64,000 nucleotides of DNA from Crocinitomicaceae bacterium (GTDB taxonomy: Bacteria > Bacteroidota > Bacteroidia > Flavobacteriales_D > Crocinitomicaceae). A program made the translations under genes and the position numbers. The stretch is taken from assembly GCA_020635955.1 (NCBI GenBank), contig JACJYW010000003.1:434001-498000 (forward strand). Direction: 5' to 3'. The notes beneath the pieces were generated by a model. That model was not told the origin of the DNA, did no database searches, and saw nothing but the letters and a program-made list of their open reading frames with translations. Below, in pieces: positions 43,191 through 52,973 of this stretch (its first letter is position 1; every line of letters starts with the position of its first letter).

Positions 43191-44066
43191 ATGAGTACAA
43201 CTGAGGAGCAACAAACTGAGAATATTCGTATTAAAAAACCAAAATGGTTAAGGGTAAAATTGCCTACAGGAGAGAATTATAAAAAGGTTCGTTCCCTGGT
43301 TGATGAGCATAATTTACACACCATTTGCGAAAGTGGAAATTGCCCTAATATGGGAGAGTGTTGGGGAGAAGGAACGGCAACTTTCATGATTCTAGGCAAT
43401 ATTTGTACGAGATCTTGCGGATTTTGCGCTGTTCAGACAGGTAAACCATTAGAAGTAGATCTGTTCGAACCTGCAAAAGTAGCTCAATCAGTTATGTTAA
43501 TGAAAGTGAAACATGCTGTTTTAACATCTGTTGACAGAGATGATCTGGAAGATGGAGGTGCCGACATTTGGGTGGCTACCGTGAAATCTATCCGTAGAAA
43601 AAGCCCGGGAACAACTATGGAAACATTGATTCCAGACTTTGGTGGAAAATGGCAAAATCTTCAAAAAATCATTGATGTCGCCCCTGAAGTTGTTTCTCAT
43701 AATCTTGAAACAGTAAGAAGATTGACCAAGCAAGTTAGAATTCAGGCAAAATATGACAGGAGTCTGGAAGTTTTGATGCGTTTAAAAAAGGGAGGCATGA
43801 AAACGAAATCAGGCGTTATGCTAGGTTTAGGTGAAACTGAAGCAGAAATTATGGAAACAATAGATGATCTTGCTTCTGTAAATTGCGATATCCTAACACT
43901 AGGGCAGTATCTTCAACCTACACCAAAACATCTTCCGGTTATTGAATTTATCACTCCTCAAAAGTTTGATGAGTATAAAGAATATGCATTGAAGAAAGGT
44001 TTCAGATATGTTGAAAGTGGACCACTGGTTCGTTCATCTTATCATGCAGAAAAACATCTTTTTTAA
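43191..44066 (+). CDS. lipA: lipoyl synthase
   Basis: 291 residues. Radical-SAM enzyme that inserts two sulfurs into octanoyl groups on lipoyl domains of pyruvate and 2-oxoglutarate dehydrogenases and the glycine cleavage system. The auxiliary cluster motif is C46-x4-C51-x5-C57 (CESGNCPNMGEC) and the radical-SAM cluster is C72-x3-C76-x2-C79 (CTRSCGFC). The conserved RSSYHAE is near the C-terminus. Full length. Confidence 0.97.
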   Translation: MSTTEEQQTENIRIKKPKWLRVKLPTGENYKKVRSLVDEHNLHTICESGNCPNMGECWGEGTATFMILGNICTRSCGFCAVQTGKPLEVDLFEPAKVAQSVMLMKVKHAVLTSVDRDDLEDGGADIWVATVKSIRRKSPGTTMETLIPDFGGKWQNLQKIIDVAPEVVSHNLETVRRLTKQVRIQAKYDRSLEVLMRLKKGGMKTKSGVMLGLGETEAEIMETIDDLASVNCDILTLGQYLQPTPKHLPVIEFITPQKFDEYKEYALKKGFRYVESGPLVRSSYHAEKHLF

Positions 44067-44128
44067 TTTCTGATAGTCAAATCATTGTCATGTTTTTAAT
44101 CAATTAAATGATTATTTTCACGTCAATC

Positions 44129-44209
44129 TGTCATGAAATCTGACATAATTGATTGATTTTAAAGATGGAATTAAAATTGATTACTCATCCAATGAGATAA
44201 TTGATCTCA
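44129..44209. promoter_or_regulatory. two inverted repeats in the lipA-downstream gap, possible operators
   Basis: TGTCA-N7-TGACA at 44129-44145 and TGAGAT-N5-ATCTCA at 44193-44209, both perfect in the arms, lie 130-210 nt before the Asp-box cargo gene. Neither is followed by a T-tract, so they are more like protein-binding sites than terminators. No regulator can be assigned. Confidence 0.25.
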
Positions 44210-44337
44210 ATTAAGTTTTTGAAATGCATTTTAGATGTGTATAAAAAAGCAGCTATTTGAAAAGCCAAAAGCAAGCATTTTAAGAAGATTATAGTATATT
44301 AGTCGCTGGAAAAATCGTCCAGTCGAAAAAACACAGT

Positions 44338-47300
44338 ATGAAAAAAAGTTTATTACTATTGGGAACACTAGGAGTGGTAGCAGTTACAGCTACTATGCTA
44401 GTACAATCTCCTAAAGAGCAAGAGGGAGTTTATCAGCCAAGAACCACTACCATCAAACCAAATGGTATGTATCAAACTTCTGCAGAAGGTATGGCTGAGT
44501 TGATGAAGTTGATGAAAGGTGAGTTTACCCTTGAAGATTATATGAGAATCCAAGAAGATTGGCGAAATGGAAACACTTATAATCGTGCAAATATTACCTG
44601 GTATGAAGAAGGGCCAGATAACGTTGGAGGTAGAACCAGAGCAATTCAAATAGACAATCAGGATATCAATCACATTTGGGCGGGTTCAGTTTCAGGAGGA
44701 TTATTTGAATCATGGGACAGAGGAAATACCTGGTTCAAAGTAGATGAATTCTCAGAAAATATAGCTGTTTCAGGAATGTGTCAAACTTCTGATGGAACCC
44801 TTTATGTTTCGACAGGACATGAAAGAGAATCTGAGTTCAACTATAATCATGATGGATCTGATTCAGGTAAATACGGAGACGGTGTTTTCAAAAGAAATTC
44901 TGATGGATCATTTACTCAAATTGATAACGGTTATTCTTACATCAACGAGATCGTTTGTGATACTTTAACTACTAAAGTTTATTATGCCACTAGTAGTGGT
45001 TTAGTGAAATATGATAATGGAACTATTACTGCTATTAATAGCTCTAATGCTCCTGGACTTAATTCTGGTAAGGCAAGAGCGCTTTCAATATCTCCTGATG
45101 GTCAGGTTATTGTAGTTGCGATTGCGGATAACAGAACACATGTGTCTACCGATTATGGTGCAACTTTCACTGACGTTTCTAATAGTGGAAATACATCCAA
45201 CCCTGTTCCAAAGGGAATGACAAGATGTGAGTATGCTGTCTCTGATATGAAAGCTGACAATGGTAATTATTACGTTTACGCTTCTCAGGCAAATACCTTC
45301 TTGACTGGTATATGGATGTCTCAGGACAATGGAATGAACTGGTCAGCTATAGCACCTGCAAACAACGGTGTACCTGGGTCATTTGCTCCATTCTCAGCCG
45401 GTGGAGGTTCATCTGGACAAGGTTGGTATGACAATATTATCACCACTGGATTCCAAAATCCTAAGAAAATCTATTTAGGAGGAATTGATGTTTATTCATG
45501 GGCTACAACTGGTAACTGGACACAATTAACACAATGGTTCCTTGCTCCACAAAGCAGTCATTATGCACATGCCGATCAACACGAAATGAAGTGGGATAAA
45601 GAAGGAAGACTTTACATTGGTAATGACGGAGGTATCCAGATCTCTACTGATGGAGGTTCAACATTTTACCCGGCAAATAGAGGTTATAACGTAACACAAT
45701 TCTACGCTATCGGTGCATCAGCTCATGGTGACGTAATTGGTGGTGCTCAGGACAACGGTACACAAGCTAACTATCACGATAATCATACGTGGCAAGAATT
45801 TGATGAAGTTGGAGGTGGAGATGGTTTCTCTTGTGATATTTCTTTCATCAACAGAGACATACTCTTTACTTCAGTTTATTATGGTGCCGTTAGAAGATCT
45901 GCAGACAGAGGTGGTAACTCTACTTCATTTGTTCCTAATGAATTTTCTCCAACTGGGTCACTAGGTTGTACCCCAGGAGGTCTTACTGGTGGATGCGGTC
46001 AGTTCTATACTCAGTTCAAATTATGGGAAAACCCTAATGACTTGAACTCTACAGATACTATTTCATACATTCCACAACAAGCTTATAATGCTGGAGACAA
46101 TGTTGAAGTACCTTCATTAACAAGTGGTGTATATATTGATTACACAACAACAACTTCTATAGTTTATGATGATACTGTTGATTACAATTCAGGTCTAACT
46201 ACACAAGATTCAATTATTACAACTATTGCTCCTTCTAACAACTATAACTTAGATCAGTATAATTATACTATCACTTTTGGAGCTCACCCGCTTCAAGCAG
46301 GTGACTCAGTTTATCTGGTTGATCTGGATACTACAATTGTGGTTCTATCTGTTGGTTTGGAAGACCACTACTATGGAACTAATGCTCAACGTCCAGGTAA
46401 GGTTTTGGATATGGGTAATGAAGTACAAATGTACGGTATTGCTTGGGACACATTACATGTTCAAGATCCTTACCAATCATGGTTTGCAATTGGACTTGGT
46501 AGCGGAGACGGAATCTGGATGACTAGAAATGCTTTAAGATTCTCAGCTGCTTCAGATGAGTGGTTTAAAGTTAATACTTCGTCCATTGGAGGTGTGTCAA
46601 CTATGGAATTCTCAAGAGATGGTAACCACCTTTATGTAGGAACCTGGAGTGGACAGTTATGGAGATTGAGCGGATTCGGAGATGTTTACTCTCCTAAGAA
46701 AAATGATTACTGGAATGGTACTGACACTATCTATGCAGATACATTAATTGATGTTAATGGAGGTGGTACTGTTCAAACAACATGGACATTGATCAAAAGC
46801 TTCTCTCAAGCCGTAACTGATGTAGCTGTTGAAGGAGATGTAGATCACATTGTTGTAACCTTAGGAGAGGTTGCAGGTGGTGCTTCCAAAGTTTGGGAAT
46901 CAAACAATGCAACAGGAGTTGCTCCAACATTCAACGTTATATCAACAGGAACAATTTTCTCAGGAGGTATGCCTTGCTACTCTGCAGTTATTGATAGAGA
47001 AGATCCAAATATTATCCTTGTAGGAACTGAATTCGGAGTATTATTAACTGAAGATGGAGGATCCAACTGGGAGAAAATACCTGGAGGTTTTGGAGATGTA
47101 GCAGTATTCGATATGGTACAAAACTGGAGACAATTTGACGAAGGATGCTACAGACCAGGAGAGATCTATATTGGAACACATGGTAGAGGTATCTGGAAAA
47201 CAGATAACTACCTGAGTATTCCTGGTGCACAAGATAATCTTGATGTTAACAAATTCATTCCTAACATCAACGTTTATCCTAATCCACTTCAAGATCAAGG

Positions 47301-47511
47301 AAACATTGCTTTCTCTTTAGAATCTGATTCAGATGTAACAGTTCAGATCTTCAATCTTAACGGACAGTTGGTTAGAGATATTAAAAAGAATAATATGGCT
47401 GCTGGTAACAATACCATCCAGTTTGGTGCTGATGATCTTTCAAAAGGAACTTATATCATCAGATTAACTGCTGGAGACAGAGTTGAAACTAGCAAATTTA
47501 TCAAGCAATAA
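44338..47511 (+). CDS. large Asp-box (sortilin/BNR-like) beta-propeller protein with T9SS type A sorting domain
   Basis: 1057 residues with an N-terminal signal segment. At least five Asp-box motifs occur (SWDRGNTW, STDYGATF, SQDNGMNW, STDGGSTF, TEDGGSNW), the hallmark of BNR/sortilin-type propellers; the VPS10-like opening TWYEEGPDNVGGRTRAIQID is also typical. The last ~80 residues (VYPNPLQDQGNIAFSL...VQIFNLNGQLV...KGTYIIRL) are a type A T9SS sorting domain. Secreted or surface-attached, perhaps glycan-binding or hydrolytic; catalytic residues are not identifiable. Confidence 0.88.
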   Translation: MKKSLLLLGTLGVVAVTATMLVQSPKEQEGVYQPRTTTIKPNGMYQTSAEGMAELMKLMKGEFTLEDYMRIQEDWRNGNTYNRANITWYEEGPDNVGGRTRAIQIDNQDINHIWAGSVSGGLFESWDRGNTWFKVDEFSENIAVSGMCQTSDGTLYVSTGHERESEFNYNHDGSDSGKYGDGVFKRNSDGSFTQIDNGYSYINEIVCDTLTTKVYYATSSGLVKYDNGTITAINSSNAPGLNSGKARALSISPDGQVIVVAIADNRTHVSTDYGATFTDVSNSGNTSNPVPKGMTRCEYAVSDMKADNGNYYVYASQANTFLTGIWMSQDNGMNWSAIAPANNGVPGSFAPFSAGGGSSGQGWYDNIITTGFQNPKKIYLGGIDVYSWATTGNWTQLTQWFLAPQSSHYAHADQHEMKWDKEGRLYIGNDGGIQISTDGGSTFYPANRGYNVTQFYAIGASAHGDVIGGAQDNGTQANYHDNHTWQEFDEVGGGDGFSCDISFINRDILFTSVYYGAVRRSADRGGNSTSFVPNEFSPTGSLGCTPGGLTGGCGQFYTQFKLWENPNDLNSTDTISYIPQQAYNAGDNVEVPSLTSGVYIDYTTTTSIVYDDTVDYNSGLTTQDSIITTIAPSNNYNLDQYNYTITFGAHPLQAGDSVYLVDLDTTIVVLSVGLEDHYYGTNAQRPGKVLDMGNEVQMYGIAWDTLHVQDPYQSWFAIGLGSGDGIWMTRNALRFSAASDEWFKVNTSSIGGVSTMEFSRDGNHLYVGTWSGQLWRLSGFGDVYSPKKNDYWNGTDTIYADTLIDVNGGGTVQTTWTLIKSFSQAVTDVAVEGDVDHIVVTLGEVAGGASKVWESNNATGVAPTFNVISTGTIFSGGMPCYSAVIDREDPNIILVGTEFGVLLTEDGGSNWEKIPGGFGDVAVFDMVQNWRQFDEGCYRPGEIYIGTHGRGIWKTDNYLSIPGAQDNLDVNKFIPNINVYPNPLQDQGNIAFSLESDSDVTVQIFNLNGQLVRDIKKNNMAAGNNTIQFGADDLSKGTYIIRLTAGDRVETSKFIKQ

Positions 47512-47532
47512 GAAGATAATTTTCTAAATAGA

Positions 47533-47566
47533 AAAGGTTGCTCAAGATTTGGGCAACCTTTTTTGT
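47533..47566 (+). terminator. Rho-independent terminator
   Basis: Stem AAAGGTTGC / GCAACCTTT followed by TTTTTG, 21 nt after the Asp-box protein stop; the next gene starts right after it. Confidence 0.88.
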
Positions 47567-47578
47567 TTCTTTGTGATC

Positions 47579-49120
47579 ATGTTTGATCTACTTAAACAGA
47601 TATCGATAAATAAAGAAATGAGTATAATCATTCTCGTTCTTTTCTCATTTTGTATGGGATTCGTCTTTATCTATAGTATAGTTCAACTTACACTGATCAT
47701 AAACTATCTAAGATCAAAACGTAAACAGAAAGCATTACCTGATTCGTTTAATGAATCAGATCTACCAATAGTCACTGTTCAGCTTCCGGTATACAACGAA
47801 TTATATGTAGTAGAACGATTGATAGAAAATGTCCGACAATTTGATTATCCTAAAAACAAATTAGAGATCCAGGTCTTAGATGATTCTACAGATGAGACCG
47901 TAAAGATCGTTGACAATACCGTTCAAGCACTTAAGTTAGATGGTTATGACATTCAGCATATAAGAAGAGCGGACAGGATTGGTTATAAAGCGGGTGCACT
48001 TAAGTATGGAACGGACATCTGTAAAGGTGAATTCATAGCGATATTTGATGCCGACTTTTTACCTACACCAGATTTCCTAAAGAATACGCTACCCTATTTT
48101 TCTGATCCAAAAGTTGGAGTCGTTCAGTCAAAATGGGAATACACAAATGAGAATTATTCCTTCTTAACCAAACTTCAGGCCTTTGGTTTAAATGCTCATT
48201 TCTCTGTTGAACAGGTTGGAAGAAATTACGGAGATCATTTCATCAATTTTAATGGCACAGCTGGTATTTGGAGAAAAAAGTGCATTGTAGATGCTGGTGG
48301 ATGGCAATCTGACACCCTGACTGAAGATCTTGATCTAAGCTACAGAGCTCAACTTAAAGACTGGCAATTTATTTATCTTGAAGATCTTGGCTCTCCTTCT
48401 GAATTGCCTGTTGAGATAAATGCGTTAAAAGCACAGCAATTCAGATGGACTAAGGGTGCAGCCGAATGTGTAAGGAAAAACTTATTAAAGGTTTTGTCAG
48501 CCCGAAATGTGAGTTTTAGAACTAAAATTCATGCTACATTCCATTTGATGAATAGCAGTGTTTTTCTGTTCATTATGCTAATGTCTCTACTAAGTGTTCC
48601 ATTAATCTTAGTTAAATCAGAATATCAGTCCTTGACCTTTCTATTCAGACTGAGTTCTGTATTCATGTCATCATGGTTCATTCTGGCCTTTTTTTATTGG
48701 ATATCCTACAGTTATGGAAAATCAAATAAAGGCCAGTTATTCCTCGATTTTTTATGGAAATTCCCTCTTTTCCTTAGTATAAGTATGGGATTAAGTTTGC
48801 ATAACGCCCTGGCTGTATTTGAAGGATACATTGGTAAAAAAAGTCCGTTTATCAGAACTCCAAAATACAATATACAGGACAAAAAAGATCGCTGGGAAAA
48901 CAATAAGTATAACGTCAAAAAAGTTGGCCTTCTAACTTATTTTGAGGGTCTATTGCTGATTTACTTCATTATTGGATTAAGATTAGCTATTGAGTTAGGC
49001 ACTTATGGGCTAATCCCTTTATTAATGTTTCTGATCGTAGGTTATGCCACAGTCTTTTTTAGCTCTATTTTCCATTGGAAAAGATCCGCTAAAGCCGTGT
49101 CGTACGAGCAAGCCTACTAG
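47579..49120 (+). CDS. processive glycosyltransferase family 2, cellulose-synthase-like
   Basis: 513 residues from ATG 47579. An N-terminal membrane helix is followed by the GT2 core with all four processive motifs: LDDSTDE, FDADF, TEDLDL and QQFRW (D, DxD, TED, QxxRW). At least four membrane helices follow. Such enzymes polymerise and extrude beta-linked glycans or add sugars to lipids. No cyclic-di-GMP (PilZ) domain is present. A TTG start at 47549 lies in the preceding terminator and is rejected. Stop codon shared with the CAP gene in CTAG. Confidence 0.9.
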   Translation: MFDLLKQISINKEMSIIILVLFSFCMGFVFIYSIVQLTLIINYLRSKRKQKALPDSFNESDLPIVTVQLPVYNELYVVERLIENVRQFDYPKNKLEIQVLDDSTDETVKIVDNTVQALKLDGYDIQHIRRADRIGYKAGALKYGTDICKGEFIAIFDADFLPTPDFLKNTLPYFSDPKVGVVQSKWEYTNENYSFLTKLQAFGLNAHFSVEQVGRNYGDHFINFNGTAGIWRKKCIVDAGGWQSDTLTEDLDLSYRAQLKDWQFIYLEDLGSPSELPVEINALKAQQFRWTKGAAECVRKNLLKVLSARNVSFRTKIHATFHLMNSSVFLFIMLMSLLSVPLILVKSEYQSLTFLFRLSSVFMSSWFILAFFYWISYSYGKSNKGQLFLDFLWKFPLFLSISMGLSLHNALAVFEGYIGKKSPFIRTPKYNIQDKKDRWENNKYNVKKVGLLTYFEGLLLIYFIIGLRLAIELGTYGLIPLLMFLIVGYATVFFSSIFHWKRSAKAVSYEQAY

Positions 49121-49638
49121 TATACTCTTTGATCAATATAATTTCCCGGTGGATCATAATTGCAAACCCATATGGTACTGCCATGTGAACATTTAGCAGC
49201 ACCTGCTCCTATTCTTTCTGTTTTACGCCAGATCAACTGACTATAATGTCCATATTTATATAGATCCTTATGACGAAACACAGGGTCATTATGATTGAAT
49301 TTAGCCTCCTCTGACGCCCAAATATCCACAACCTTCTCCTCATCATAGCTTATTGGTGCCATGCAAATATTTTCCCCGTAACCATCATTGCCGCTTCGGT
49401 GTTTTAACTGGCAAGAAAGTGCCAATTGATTAGCCCATTCTTGAGCATATAATGCAATCTCATCTGACCACTCCACTTTAGGTACATTTACTTTATCCCG
49501 GTAATAATTATGCCGATCCACAAATTTTTGCTGATCTATCTTGATCTCTTCAATCTTCTTTTCTGGTAAATCCACTCCCCCATTGAAGATCGATACAACA
49601 GGAAAATACATTAGAAATCCTAATAATAAAGTGTACAT
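49117..49638 (-). CDS. CAP (SCP/PR-1) domain secreted protein
   Basis: 173 residues with a weak N-terminal signal or anchor (LLLGFLMYFPVVSIF). The CAP domain covers the rest: FVDRHNYYRDKVNVPKVEWSD, GENICMAP, the cavity motif GHYSQLIWRKTERIGAGAAKC and WVCNYDPPGN at the end, closer to the eukaryotic-like PR-1 group than to bacterial YkwD. CAP proteins are secreted and bind sterols or other ligands or act on other proteins; role here unknown. Confidence 0.88.
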   Translation of the reverse strand: MYTLLLGFLMYFPVVSIFNGGVDLPEKKIEEIKIDQQKFVDRHNYYRDKVNVPKVEWSDEIALYAQEWANQLALSCQLKHRSGNDGYGENICMAPISYDEEKVVDIWASEEAKFNHNDPVFRHKDLYKYGHYSQLIWRKTERIGAGAAKCSHGSTIWVCNYDPPGNYIDQRVY

Positions 49639-49690
49639 ACAAACACATTAATTTGACTGACATTAAAATAACAATTAAAAGGGTAATCGT

Positions 49691-49698
49691 TACATTTG
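49691..49698 (+). promoter_or_regulatory. -7 element TACATTTG of pheT
   Basis: Perfect TAnnTTTG ending 22 nt before ATG 49721. Confidence 0.5.
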
Positions 49699-49720
49699 TA
49701 GTTCGTTAATCAGATCAACT

Positions 49721-52147
49721 ATGAAAATCTCCCTCAACTGGCTTAAAGACTACATTAATGTCGATCTATCTGTTAAAGAAATTACAGAAATTCTAACCAA
49801 TACTGGTTTAGAAGTTGAAGGATATGAAAAAGTTGAATCTATTAAGGGAGGATTAGAGGGGGTTGTTACTGGTCATGTTTTGACAAAAGAAAAACACCCA
49901 GATGCCGATAGATTGAGCGTTACAACTGTAGATGTTGGTGAAAATGAGCCGGTTCAAATTGTGTGTGGTGCTCCAAATGTAGAGGCTGGTCAAAAGGTGA
50001 TCGTAGCGACTGTTGGAACTACACTATATCCTACCCCTGAAGAAGAATTGAAAATTAAAAGATCAAAGATCAGAGGAGTAGAATCTGCAGGAATGATCTG
50101 TGCTGAAGATGAATTAGGAATAGGAAATTCACATGATGGAATTTTGATCCTTGATCCAAAAACAGAAGTGGGTATTGCCGCTAAAGAGCTTTTCAATATT
50201 CAGGATGATTATATGATTGAAATTGGCCTAACACCAAACAGATCTGACGCTATGTGTCATATCGGTGTGGCCAGAGATCTTAAAGCGTATTTGAATTACC
50301 ATAAAAAAGCAGGGATTGAATTAACTTATCCTGACGCCGAGATTCCGAATCCAGGTAAAGAAAAAATAGATGTTGTTGTAAAAGACGAGATTGCCTGCCC
50401 AAGATATGCTGGAGCGGTTATAACCGGCATCAAGATCCAACCTTCACCGGATTGGCTTCAAAATAGGCTTAAAACGATCGGATTAAACCCAATTAACAAT
50501 ATTGTTGACATTACCAATTATGTGATGCACGAAACCGGAAATCCTCTTCATGCATTTGACCTGGATCATGTCAATGGGAACATTGTAGTTAGAAAAGCAG
50601 CAAAAGGAGAAAAACTGATCACCCTTGACGGTGTTGAGCGTGAGTTGGATATGACTGACCTAATGATCTGCAACGCCAAGGGTCCAATGTGTATTGCCGG
50701 TGTTTTTGGAGGAAAAGAATCAGGAGTACAACCAACAACAACCGGTATTTTTCTTGAGGCGGCATATTTTGACTCGGTTTCTGTAAGAAAAACAGCTAAA
50801 AGACATGGATTGAGTACTGATTCATCATTCAGATTTGAACGTGGCATTGATCCAAACAATGTGATGTATGCCATGGAACGTGCTGTGAATTTGATCCTGG
50901 AAGTTGCTGGCGGAACACTTGGTCATGTTGTTGATCTTTATCCGGATCTTATTTCAGAAAAGGAAGTAGTATTTTCTCCAAACAACTGTAAAAAGTTAAT
51001 GGGCGTTGATCTTCCTGAAATTGAAATGAAAAAGATCTTGAATGAATTAGATATTCAAGTGAATGCAGGTGATAAAGAAGAATGGTTATTGACTATTCCT
51101 GAATACAGAGTGGATGTTACACGAGAGGCAGATGTAACGGAAGAGATCCTAAGAATTTATGGTTTCAATAATGTTCCTTTACCTGAAAAATTAAATACTT
51201 CTATTACTTATCATCCAAAACCGGATGTAGAAAAACTACAGAATGTTGTTTCTGACCTTTTAGTGAATAGAGGCTTTTATGAGATCATGAACAACTCCCT
51301 GACCTCTTCAACGATTTGGGATCTATTTGAAACGCATTCGTATGATCCAAAAAAGGATGTTAAGATCCTTAATCCTTTATCGAACGAATTGGATGTGATG
51401 CGCCAAACGCTTTTATTTGGAGGATTGAAGAGTATCGCACATAACCAGAACAGACAGAATCCTAATCTTAAGTTATTTGAATTCGGTCAGGATTATCGTT
51501 TTACGGAAGGTACTTATGCTCAACGAAAAAAATTAAGTATTTGGGCCACCGGTAAAAGACATAACGAGAACTGGAATGCTGAAAATAAAGATGTAGATTT
51601 TTATTTTCTTAAAGGAATTGTAGAAGCCATCCTCATTCGAATTGGCATGTATAAGAATCCAATTCAGGCCGCCTTATTGAATGATGTATTTGAAGGTGGA
51701 TACAATATCGCCATTGCAAAGAAATCAATTGTTGATTTTGGATGGATCAGAAAGGATATTCTTAAAGCATTTGATATTAAGAATGATGTATTCTATGCAA
51801 GTTTTGACTGGACAGTAGTGGAAGATATTTGCATCATGAATAAAGTTAAAACCCAACCTATTCCTAGAACTCAATTTGTTAGAAGAGATTTTTCTTTGTT
51901 GCTTAACAGTGATGTTAATTTCTATGAGATCCGAGATCTGGCTAAAACTGTAGATAACAAACTACTTAAAAAGGTTGGGCTATTTGATGTCTATGAGGGA
52001 AAAAACCTTCCTAATGGCAAGAAATCTTACGCAGTTAGCTTCATTTTTCAGGATGAGGAAAAAACCCTTAAAGACAAGCAGATTGATGCTATCATGGGAA
52101 ATATTCGTCAGAAACTGGAAGAGCAGTTGGGTGCTGAATTAAGGTAG
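49721..52147 (+). CDS. pheT: phenylalanine-tRNA ligase beta subunit
   Basis: 808 residues, the normal size. Domains in order: N-terminal B1 and EMAP/OB-like tRNA-binding region (GVVTGHVLTKEKHPDADRLSVT, ~45-150), B3/B4 editing domain (~210-400, TNYVMHETGNPLHAFD), B5 (~405-480), catalytic-like core (~490-690) and the FDX-ACB anticodon-binding domain at the end (PRTQFVRRDFSLLL onward). It pairs with PheS, which is not in this window, so pheS and pheT are unlinked here. Confidence 0.97.
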   Translation: MKISLNWLKDYINVDLSVKEITEILTNTGLEVEGYEKVESIKGGLEGVVTGHVLTKEKHPDADRLSVTTVDVGENEPVQIVCGAPNVEAGQKVIVATVGTTLYPTPEEELKIKRSKIRGVESAGMICAEDELGIGNSHDGILILDPKTEVGIAAKELFNIQDDYMIEIGLTPNRSDAMCHIGVARDLKAYLNYHKKAGIELTYPDAEIPNPGKEKIDVVVKDEIACPRYAGAVITGIKIQPSPDWLQNRLKTIGLNPINNIVDITNYVMHETGNPLHAFDLDHVNGNIVVRKAAKGEKLITLDGVERELDMTDLMICNAKGPMCIAGVFGGKESGVQPTTTGIFLEAAYFDSVSVRKTAKRHGLSTDSSFRFERGIDPNNVMYAMERAVNLILEVAGGTLGHVVDLYPDLISEKEVVFSPNNCKKLMGVDLPEIEMKKILNELDIQVNAGDKEEWLLTIPEYRVDVTREADVTEEILRIYGFNNVPLPEKLNTSITYHPKPDVEKLQNVVSDLLVNRGFYEIMNNSLTSSTIWDLFETHSYDPKKDVKILNPLSNELDVMRQTLLFGGLKSIAHNQNRQNPNLKLFEFGQDYRFTEGTYAQRKKLSIWATGKRHNENWNAENKDVDFYFLKGIVEAILIRIGMYKNPIQAALLNDVFEGGYNIAIAKKSIVDFGWIRKDILKAFDIKNDVFYASFDWTVVEDICIMNKVKTQPIPRTQFVRRDFSLLLNSDVNFYEIRDLAKTVDNKLLKKVGLFDVYEGKNLPNGKKSYAVSFIFQDEEKTLKDKQIDAIMGNIRQKLEEQLGAELR

Positions 52148-52179
52148 GCTTTGTATTTTACTCTCGGATAAATCTCATC

Positions 52180-52217
52180 ATCAACTGATGAGCATCAGTT
52201 GATTATTTTTATTTTTT
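52180..52217 (+). terminator. Rho-independent terminator of pheT
   Basis: Perfect 10-bp stem ATCAACTGAT / ATCAGTTGAT with loop GAGC, followed by TATTTTTATTTTTT. It separates pheT from the ABC operon. Confidence 0.85.
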
Positions 52218-52232
52218 AAGTCTATTTTTTCT

Positions 52233-52973
52233 ATGAAGACATTTATCTCACTCTCATACATACTGTTCTATTCTTTAACATTTGCTCAAACCGCAGATGA
52301 GATCATTCAAAAAGCCGAGGATCGCTTAAGAGGCACAACCATGTACTCTGAAATGACCGTTAAAACCATTCGACCAAAATGGACCAGAGAAATGACCCTA
52401 AAAACCTGGTCAAAAGGTGAAGATTATTCAGTTACATTGATTCTAAGTCCTGCAAAAGATAAAGGCACAGTGTATCTCAAAAGAAAAAATGAGATTTGGC
52501 AATACATTCCATCCATTGAACGCACCATTAAAATGCCTCCATCAATGCTTTCACAGTCATGGATGGGAACCGATCTAACAAATGATGATCTGGTAAAAGA
52601 ATCTTCGTTGAAGGATGATTATACAAAGAAGATCCTGGGTTCTGAAACCGTAGAAGGATATGATTGTCATAAAATAGAAATGACCCCAAAGGAAAATGTC
52701 AATTCTATTTGGGGAAAGATCGTTATTTGGATCTCAAAAAAAGATTATCTGCAATTAAAAACGCTTTTTTATGATGAAGACAATGTTCTGGTAAATACCA
52801 TTTTAGGTAAGAATGTACAGAATTTAGGAGGTAAACTTATACCTACCCAAATGGAGATCATCCCCGCAGATAAAAAAGGTCAAAAAACTCAGGCAATCTA
52901 TACCAAAGCTGATTTTGGAATTGAAATAGATGATGAGATCTTTAGTATTCAATACATGAAACGACTCAAATGA
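52233..52973 (+). CDS. LolA-like outer-membrane lipoprotein-sorting protein
   Basis: 246 residues, signal peptide ending LTFAQ. Matches the LolA_like family found next to ABC permeases: DEIIQKAEDRLRGTTMYSEM, WQYIPSIERTIKMPPSMLSQSWMGTDLTNDDL and the later GYDCHKIEMTP. The fold is a half-open beta-barrel that carries lipid groups across the periplasm. First gene of a five-gene operon, overlapping the next by 4 nt. It is unlike canonical LolA in sequence, so the cargo may be something other than lipoproteins. Confidence 0.85.
   Translation: MKTFISLSYILFYSLTFAQTADEIIQKAEDRLRGTTMYSEMTVKTIRPKWTREMTLKTWSKGEDYSVTLILSPAKDKGTVYLKRKNEIWQYIPSIERTIKMPPSMLSQSWMGTDLTNDDLVKESSLKDDYTKKILGSETVEGYDCHKIEMTPKENVNSIWGKIVIWISKKDYLQLKTLFYDEDNVLVNTILGKNVQNLGGKLIPTQMEIIPADKKGQKTQAIYTKADFGIEIDDEIFSIQYMKRLK

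Noticed and set aside
44338..47511. Sialidase activity for the Asp-box protein
   Set aside because: Asp-boxes mark the propeller fold but the sialidase arginine triad and FRIP motif are not seen.
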